From the NCBI GenBank assembly GCA_020747065.1, contig JAGMVK010000013.1, forward strand, positions 682,001 to 746,000: a DNA stretch of 64,000 bases, given 5' to 3'. Of this stretch, positions 56,290-64,000 are shown in pieces. Both the position numbers and the translations under genes were made by a program. The stretch comes from Cadophora sp. MPI-SDFR-AT-0126 (Eukaryota > Ascomycota > Leotiomycetes > Helotiales > Ploettnerulaceae). How positions within the stretch are numbered: the stretch's first letter is position 1; every line of letters starts with the position of its first letter. Under the pieces are notes generated by a model. That model did not search any database. It saw only the letters and a program-made list of their open reading frames with translations, and was not told where the DNA came from.

Positions 56290-58130
56290 TTAGTCATCGG
56301 CGCCATCGTGGCCATTGTCATCTCCCCGAATGCCCCGTCCTGCAGCCCCAGTAGTTTTCTTTGTCTTGCCCCGGATATCTTGCCATGTAGCTCCGAATCG
56401 TCTTCCTGTACTAGCAAGAAGACCTTCTTCCTCATCTGCCTCGGCGTCCTCGTCAAGTTCGCTGAGGTTGAGCTTTGGTGTGCGGAAAAGTGATGTGGTG
56501 AATACAATCAAGAAGACTGCGAGGAAGACAAATTGCGCCCAGAAGGTCAAGGCTCCGAAGAACGAAAAGTTGATGGTGACCCTGTTGAGAAACGTTGTAA
56601 CAACAGTGGGAGTGCAGACATGCTTAGAGCCATCACCTGAGGAGAGTTCTGAGCAAGGCTTGACCAACTCTGGGTGCTTGGAGCAGTCGGGTTGATCACC
56701 CGGAAATCTGGTCGGGTGGCTGCAGAAAGTTTGAGCACCGTAGATTGCGTATTGAGGAGCGACCATCATGGCGATCGAGTAATTGATCGCTAGCATAATC
56801 AAGGTCAACATGACAGTTGCCACAAGCATTGCCTGGGGAGAGGTGTGGCCCTTCCGGATCTCGAATAGCTTGACCCAGAGGAATCGGATGCCGATAGTGG
56901 CAATACCGGCGACCGAGCTACTGAAGAAGAAGAGCACAAGCAAGAGCATCAAGACGTAGTCAATAGGGAATACTCTCGAGGCTTGAACGAAGATCCAGTT
57001 AACAGGTTGGAATACATTGATACTAAATCGTGTCAGTAGGGCGATGTCCAAATAAGTCGGTCTACTCACCTTCCCAGGATATAGCCACAGTGTTGCTTGC
57101 AGATTGAGTTTTTGGCTTTGTCGATTCCAGTAATCAACATAGATACCCAGATTACAATTGCAAGGATCAACAGAAGAATTCCTCCGACAAGCTTCAAAGG
57201 TCTGAATACGGCACAGACTTTAGTCCAACACCGGACGATGAAGCTCTTTCCTTCACCTTGTGCCTCGGCAGCAAGACGCTCACGACGGACAAGAGTGCGT
57301 TCCTCACGGACAAGTGCTTCAAGTTCTCGCTGATCCTTAGCGGGCATCCCGCCGTCACGACCGACATTGCGCCCTTCAAGCTGACGTTGTCGCTCACGGT
57401 TCTGCTCAAGAGCTGTTGCTGTTGTTTCCGAAAGTTGGGGAGCGCTGATCGATGGCGCCGACTTGATGAACGATATTGGAAGAAGTGCAATGCCAGCAGC
57501 AGTATACAGAATGTACAGCAGCGTGCCTAAAGATATGAGCAATCCAAGAGCAAAGGTCAATGCTCTTACTCCGTGGTTCTCCACGAGAAGGCGCTTGAAG
57601 TAATCCAGGTCATAGTGGGCACCTTTGCGATCCTTTGCGACAGGAACGAAAAATCCAACAAGGAATAGAATGACAACGAGAATAACGAAGATAAGCGTAT
57701 ATTTCAAAGCGCCCAGGAATCTCTGTCCGAATGTCTGAGTGCCTTCTTCGTCTTCGACATCATCGTATTCTTCGTAGAAGAAGTACGTAAATGGAACCAC
57801 AAGCAAGCAGAGTATAGCGTCGAAACTGTAAAGACTGTAATAGACAATCTTGAGCGTGACCAGAATCCTGTGTACTGCTTCCGGTGTTGCCCAGTCCTTC
57901 TTCGCCCCAAGCTTCGTAGATGTTGTAGAACTGACAAGTGCAATGTCGACTGGTAGGAGGAGGACCGTCGCCAGTAAGGAAGTAAGCGTTATTATGGTGA
58001 CCGTCGAAACCAGCGCAGAGCGATCTCGCGGGGTCTGATATGTGTAGGTAAAGATGGCGGCGATGAGGGCCACGAGTCCTACTGCGACTGCGTAGGCAAC
58101 CCAGATGAATGCCGTTTGGATGAGAGCCAT
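56290..58130 (-). CDS. LMBD1-type lysosomal/vacuolar cobalamin-transporter-like membrane protein
   Basis: Exons 57070-58130 and 56290-57022; 597 aa. About nine membrane segments: residues 4-26 ([20 protein letters not shown]), 40-65, 95-120, 145-170, 195-225 and 300-325, then four in the second exon. The large loop between them is charged ([20 protein letters not shown]). The LMBR1-like family fit comes from the whole topology and blocks such as [12 protein letters not shown] and [20 protein letters not shown]. Human LMBD1 takes part in lysosomal cobalamin export; most fungi do not use cobalamin, so the real fungal role may be different. The start MALIQTAF was chosen because it begins at helix 1. 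It shares a 0.5 kb divergent promoter region with CFT1. Confidence 0.88.
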
Positions 58131-58663
58131 CTTGCAAGATTGTAAGACCTCTCCAGGGGGTTCAAAAAGTTGGTGATATCCGTGGACTGATCTGGCAATA
58201 ATGCGTAAGTAGCTGTGGTGGCACGACTCCTGCAAGAAGCAGACAGCTAGCTGTATTGATCGAGCACTTACATGCTAGAAAAAGGATCCTGTCCTTTTCT
58301 GTAGAGTGGTGAAAGTATCCTGGTTGAGGATTGAGAGGAGAGGAGGGAAGACTTTGGTTGCCTTGCTCAAGTGACGAGACAAGATGAGGAGTTCGATGGT
58401 GGAGTAGTGCACTAGATTTCTGACGTAGCCCCGGCTAAGAGCTGTTGTAAACAAGGATGTGAGAGAGCTCCAATCCCTGCCAGTTAGCATGCAAATAATG
58501 CGGCCGCTAGCGGCGATCATGGAATGTCCAGTCCAATATCTCGAGGGAAAGCAAAAGACTCAAGAAGTCAACGCGAACAAGACAGCACAATCACGACTCC
58601 ACGAAACTGCGCGGCTGAATCGAATTCAGAGGATATGCGGCGCAGAGCTCATCCACTGCCATA
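58131..58663. promoter_or_regulatory. Divergent promoter region, LMBD1-like / CFT1
   Basis: 533 bp between two divergent starts. It contains a NotI-like GCGGCCGC at about 58500. No further gene. Confidence 0.45.
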
Positions 58664-61600
58664 ATGCAATGCTACACGGAGCTGACACCTCCCACAGCTG
58701 TCACACACTCTTTGAACCTACCCTTCACCTCCGCCAACGCCAACAACCTCGTCGTCGCCAAAACTTCCCTACTTCAGATATTTACGGCCAAGATTATCTC
58801 AATTGAAATCGAAAGCCAACAAGATGCACAGAAGCAAAGCGAGAAGTGGGACCCAACAGTCAATAGTGGCGATGGATTGGAAGCGTCTTTCATTGGAGGA
58901 GACTCGCTCTTGCGACCAGACCGCGCGAGGAGGACGAAGCTGGTACTCGTAGCCGAGTATACATTGTCTGGCACAGTCACATCACTCGCAAGGATCAAGA
59001 CTGTATCCTCGAAATCTGGAGGAGAAGCGCTTTTGATCGGGTTCAGGGACGCGAAGCTCAGCTTAGTCGAGTGGGATCCTACACGACCAGGAATATCGAC
59101 GATATCTATACATTTTTACGAACAAGACGATCTTCAACGCAGCCCCTGGGCGCCTAGCCTTAAGGAATGTGTGAACCAGTTGACTGCTGACCCGAAGAGC
59201 AGATGCGCTGCACTCAAATTTGGAGGCAGGAATCTGGCCATCATTCCCTTCAAGCAAGATGATGAGGACGTCAACATGGATGATTGGGATGAGGATATTG
59301 ATGGACCTCGTCCAGCTGACCAGACAGTCTCCAAAGCCATGAATGGTATCAAGGGAAAGGAGGAAACACCATACAACTCCTCGTTTGTTCTGCGCCTTGC
59401 TGCTCTCGACCCAAATCTCATCAATCCGATACATCTTGCTTTCCTCTACGAGTATCGTGAGCCGACATTCGGCATCCTTTCATCGACTCAGATGCCAGCT
59501 TCCTCTTTGCTTTTCGAGCGAAAAGATCATATGACATATATGGTATTCACCTTGGACCTTCACCAGAAAGCGTCGACAACCATTCTCTCTGTCAATAATC
59601 TGCCATACGACTTGTCCGAGGTCATTCCACTTCCTGCGCCCGTTGGTGGAGCCTTGCTACTTGGTGTAAACGAATTGATACATATCGACCAGGCTGGTAA
59701 GGCCAACGGAGTTGCCGTCAACGTTTATGCCAAACAATGCACCTCCTTTAGTCTGGTAGATCAATCAGATCTGGAGATGCGATTGGAAGGTTCAAAAATC
59801 GAGCAATTATCAATCCAGAGCGGAGAAATGATCATCATCCTTCGAAGTGGGGAGATGGCCATTCTAAGTTTTCATATGGATGGGCGTTCCGTATCTGGAT
59901 TGAGCATTAGAAGAGTGTCTGCAGAAGCCGGCGGGCTAGTGATCCCGGCTGCTATATCTAGCATAAGTCCTTTCACACAAAATACGGTCTTTCTTGGTAG
60001 CGAGACTTCGGACTCGTTGGTGCTCGGGTGGAGTCGGAAATCAAATCAGCTCTCTCGTCGAAAGTCGCGAGTCGAAATCGTCGAAGATGCTGATGACGAT
60101 CTGCTTGATGAGCTGGATGACGAGGATGATGATGATGCAGATGATGATCTATATGGTGAAGGCCCGTCGGCAACACAGGCGAGCACGAATGGCATCGCAA
60201 AGTCTGAGACAGTCAACAGTAAAGCTGGCGATTACGTATTTCATATACACGACTCCTTGGTCAACATTGCCCCAATTGTGGACATTGCATTTGGCAAAGC
60301 AAGTTTCTTTGCAAGAGATGAAGAAAAGGCTGACTCGGAAGGCGTCACCGGCGACTTGGAGCTTGTCGCTGCTGTCGGCAAACAGAAAGCGGGAGCTCTT
60401 GCTGTTCTGCACCGGAACATCCAGCCCAAAGTGATCGGTCGCTTTGAATTTCCTGAAGCCCGTGGAATATGGACAATGAGTGCGAAACGACCTACAGAAA
60501 AGGGACTTGAAGTCAAGAAAGAGAAATCCGCGATGAGTGGCGATTACGCAACTGATGCACAATATGACAGATTCATGATAGTCTCGAAAGCTCTTGCTGA
60601 TGGTACAGAGACGTCTGATGTGTATGCTTTGACCTCCGCAAACTTCGAGGCTCTTGCGGGAACCGAATTCGAGCCTGCTGCCGGATCGACAATTGAGGCC
60701 GGAACCTTGGGGAACGGCATGCGGGTGATACAAGTTTTGAAGTCCGAGGTTCGAAGTTATGATGGCGGTAAGTCTTGCCCCTTCTTTTCACTGTTACCTC
60801 GCCAAACGCCGGTTCCTCGTTCTGGCAGTATATGGAAAAAGTTTACGGCAGCAATTTTTGGGCGTCTCTTACGTTTGCGGTATTTTTATCTGCTTTTGGA
60901 GGCGCTATCTGGCAACGAATCATGTCCTATAGCATCAATGAAAGCGTTTACAACACCCTCTTCGTGCATATCTCGTGCTGTTGCAACCAGTTACATGATG
61001 TTCCTGAACCCAAACTGACCCGACGAGTCTCCTAGATCTCGGACTGGCTCAAATTTTGCCAATGTATGACGAGGACACTGGAGCTGAGCCACAGATAGTC
61101 AGCGCAAGCTTCGCAGACCCATTTTTGCTCCTTTTCAGAGATGATGCTAGTATTTTTGTGGCTCAATGCGACGACAACAACGAGTTGGAAGAGATAGAGC
61201 GTGAAGATGATGCCCTTCTGGCGACCAAATGGCTGACAGGATGTCTGTACACCGACACAACTGGAATCTTTGCAGCGGGTCAATCCGATAAGGGTCATGC
61301 ATCGGGAGAAAGCGTGATGATGTTTCTCCTTAGTTCAACTGGAGCATTGCATGTAAGTTGGATTTGCTCTGTATTATAGTCAGCTGCTAACCGCACCAGA
61401 TATATTCTCTACCCAATCTTTCGAAAGCAGTGTACGTCGCAGAAGGCCTTTGTTTTGTGCCGCCAGTCCTCTCAGCGGACTATGCTGCGAGACGGTCTGC
61501 CGCTCGAGAGACCATAACAGAATTGATAGTAGCAGATCTTGGGGACGAGATTTCAAAGTCACCTTATCTAATTGTGAGTGAAAGCAAGATAATTCATCAA

Positions 61601-63415
61601 CCATGCTGACTGGGTTCAAGCTACGGCCATCTACCGACGATCTAACGATATACGAACCTTTCCGAACCACTTCCGAGTCAACATCGTCTCTTTCGTCCTC
61701 CCTTCAGTTCTTGAAAATCCATAATCCTCATTTAGCCCATAGTCCCGATGTGTCTGCTGTAGAGACTCAGGACGAAGTAGGAGGTAATAGAAACGAGCCC
61801 ATGAGAGTTATCTCGGACCTGGGCGGCTATAGCACCGTCTTCCTTCCTGGTGGATCACCTAGCTTTGTCTTAAAGACTGCCAAGAGCACACCAAAGGTTC
61901 TGAGTCTGCAAGGCTTAGGGGTGAGGGGCATGAGCAGCTTTCATACAGAAGGTTGCGATAGAGGTTTTATCTACACTGATCTGGACGGAATTGCTCGAGT
62001 ATCCCAATTCCCACAGGACACCATTTTTGCTGAACTTGGTGTCTCGTTACAGAAGGTGCAATTGGGAGAAGAAGTCCATGGTGTGGCGTATCACCCAACA
62101 TCAGAGTGCTACGTTGCTGCGACAAGCACTCTGGTCGACTTTGAACTGCCGAAAGAAGAAGATCACCATCATCCAAACTGGGCGAAAGAAGAAATAACTT
62201 TCAAACCGACAATGGAGCAAAGTCACCTCAAGCTGATAAATCCCGTCAACTGGTCGGTCATCCACGAGATCGAGCTAGACCCGTTCGAGATTATCATGTG
62301 CACCAAAACCCTCAACCTCGAAGTATCAGAAATCACCAATGAACGGAAACAGTGTGTTGTAGTTGGAACGGGGATTTCAAAGGGCGAGGATCTTGCAATC
62401 AAAGGCCGCATACATGTTTTTGACATCGTCAGCGTTGTCCCGGAGCCAGATCGACCGGAGACCAACAAGCGCCTCAAGCTAATAGCAAGGGAAGAGATCG
62501 CTCGAGGAGCCATAACATGCATCTCAGAGATTGGAACCCAAGGATTTATGCTCGTCTCGCAAGGTCAGAAATGCATGGTACGCGGTCTGAAGGAAGATGG
62601 CACGCTTCTTCCTGTTGCATTCATGGATATGAACTGCTATGTCACATCCATTAAGGAGCTCCGAGGCTCAGGAATCTGCGTCTTTGCTGATGCGATCAAA
62701 GGCGTGTGGGTTGCTGGTTATACAGAGGAGCCTTATAAAATGATGCTCTTCGGCAAATCGGCGAAAAACATGGAGATTATGGAGGCGGATCTCCTACCAG
62801 ATGGAAAAGAGCTCTACGTCGTGGCTGCGGATTCGGATTGTAATTTACACATCATGCAATTCGACCCTGAGCGTAAGTCAGGCCCTGTAAAAGAAGGCGA
62901 TTACTTGCTGATTATTCACAGACCCCAAGTCACTCCAAGGCCATCTCCTGCTGCACCGCTCAACCTTCGCTCTAGGCGGACACCTCCCTACAAGTATGAC
63001 AGTCCTCCCTCGCACCAAAGCCGCAACTCTACTTCCTCCTACTCCAGAGGCTACGGAGATCGCTGCCGAGGACACGATCCCAGAGCACGAGATCCTCATG
63101 ACCTCCAGCACAGGCTGCATCTCTCTCCTCTCGCCCTTATCAGAAGAACAGTATCGTCGTCTCAGCACACTCTCCAGTCATCTCATCAACACGCTCTACC
63201 ACGCCTGTGGACTGAATCCGAGAGCGTACAGAATTGATAAGGATGCGCCTGAGGGAATGGTTGGAAGTAGGACGATTATTGATGGAACGATCCTGATGCG
63301 TTGGATGGAGTTGGGAAGTCAGAGGAGAGCGGAAGTTGCGGGACGGGTCGGCGTGGATGTTGAGGAGGTGAGGGATGATTTGGCTGCCTTGATGGGTGGG
63401 CTTGGGTATCTTTGA
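58664..63415 (+). CDS. CFT1: Cleavage and polyadenylation factor subunit Cft1 / CPSF160
   Basis: Large scaffold of the CPF/CPSF complex that, with its partners, recognises the poly(A) signal during pre-mRNA 3'-end formation in the nucleus. Exons 58664-60767, 61036-61352, 61400-61573, 61621-62872 and 62922-63415; 1446 aa, the usual length. WD40-like beta-propeller organisation as in the DDB1/Rse1/Cft1 family: N-terminal block MQCYTELTPPTAVTHSLNLP and LLIGFRDAKLSLVEWD; acidic insertions (about residues 205-215 and 465-500); C-terminal CPSF_A region (VAYHPTSECYVAATSTLVDF, RIHVFDIVSVVPEP, NMEIMEADLLPDGKELYVVA, HEILMTSSTGCISLLSPLSE). The third intron ends in the unusual acceptor TTCAAG. All phases close. 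Confidence 0.95.
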
Positions 63416-64000
63416 GGTGTTGATGATGGGAGGGACATATTTTGCTTGTATTTATAGGGTGGTTAGAGAGTGGAGAATTAGGAATGAAGTGATTGCGAAA
63501 GGTAGCCCCTGGCACAACACATTTGAGAATGATGGTTTACCATAGACAGACTTAGCTGCGACGAAGTACTCAATTTCCGGTCTTTTCTTTGGAATCCTGG
63601 CCTCGATCACATTGGCTTGTGCCGTTCTAAAGTCAGGATTTGTTGACTTGTCCGATCTCTGGTTCTCAGACAGCCTCGGATACCACCCACCCCTTCACCT
63701 TATGGGATCGCAATCTGGTAACTTCCAGGACCTGGCTACTTCACGTGAGGCTGTGGCCTAGTCATATCTCTTAACGAGGCCAGTTGTTCCAATGCCTTCG
63801 TCACTCTGCACATCCGTCAATCTTCAGATTAACTGCAGAGCCTGACCTCGCCCTTGCTCCCCATCCCCAGCATAGAAACCCCTGCCTAGTTCACAGGTGT
63901 GGTTGCGAGATTGGAGACAGTCCTCTTCAGATGAGGAGCATTGCGGACCATGATAATGTTTACAAATGCTGCGGTAGAATTCGCCTTTAAGCTTGCTTCG
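63416..64000. other. Intergenic, CFT1 3' region to window end
   Basis: About 585 bp. A CACGTG palindrome lies near 63743. No gene supported; the small frame at 63784 has no domain. Confidence 0.4.

Noticed and set aside
59973..60733. Minus-strand frames of 75-194 codons over CFT1
   Set aside because: Antisense shadows; CFT1 is unambiguous on the plus strand.

Overview
This is nuclear DNA of a filamentous ascomycete (Pezizomycotina). The genes carry many short spliceosomal introns (45-230 nt, GTRNGT donors, CTRAC-type branch sites close to the acceptor). Two genes have fungus-specific HET (heterokaryon incompatibility) domains, and the secreted proteins are of fungal cell-wall types. I suspect Leotiomycetes/Helotiales from the general look of the proteins, but I cannot prove the class from the sequence alone. 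I see no rRNA, tRNA, CRISPR array, virus or intact transposon.

Left part (1-16 kb), mostly housekeeping: the 3' part of the Hsp90 co-chaperone STI1, a four-helix MARVEL-like membrane protein, the RNA polymerase III subunit RPC34, a cytosolic cyclophilin, an Ent3/epsinR-type ENTH adaptor and an NCS1 purine-cytosine permease.

Middle part (16-29 kb), accessory and metabolic: a divergent, intronless pair that strongly resembles bacterial PaiA (GNAT polyamine acetyltransferase) and PaiB (FMN-binding split barrel). It is followed by an FAD monooxygenase, the peroxisomal import protein PEX13, an NmrA-like NAD(P)-binding protein and a large fungal glycosylated membrane protein that appears to use a GC-AG intron.

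29-40 kb, gene-poor: an apparent decayed gene (29.3-30.1 kb), then two secreted cell-wall type genes in tandem (a TOS1 homologue whose signal peptide is out of frame with the mature region, and an Asp f 4-like protein). After these comes a 4.3 kb gap with several perfect hairpins.

40-52 kb: ATG14 sits divergently from an unrecognised acidic protein. Next are a short-chain dehydrogenase and two adjacent HET-domain genes, both broken: HET plus ankyrin repeats with a frameshift at an A run, and a second HET gene with two in-frame TAG codons.

Right part (52-64 kb), housekeeping again: a DUF3807 protein, an ANCHR/ZFYVE19-like zinc-finger protein, an F-box protein, an LMBD1-type lysosomal/vacuolar membrane protein and the pre-mRNA 3'-end processing factor CFT1/CPSF160. 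The last two share a 0.5 kb divergent promoter.

Exon coordinates come from reading splice sites by eye and requiring that phases close. They have not been checked against transcripts.
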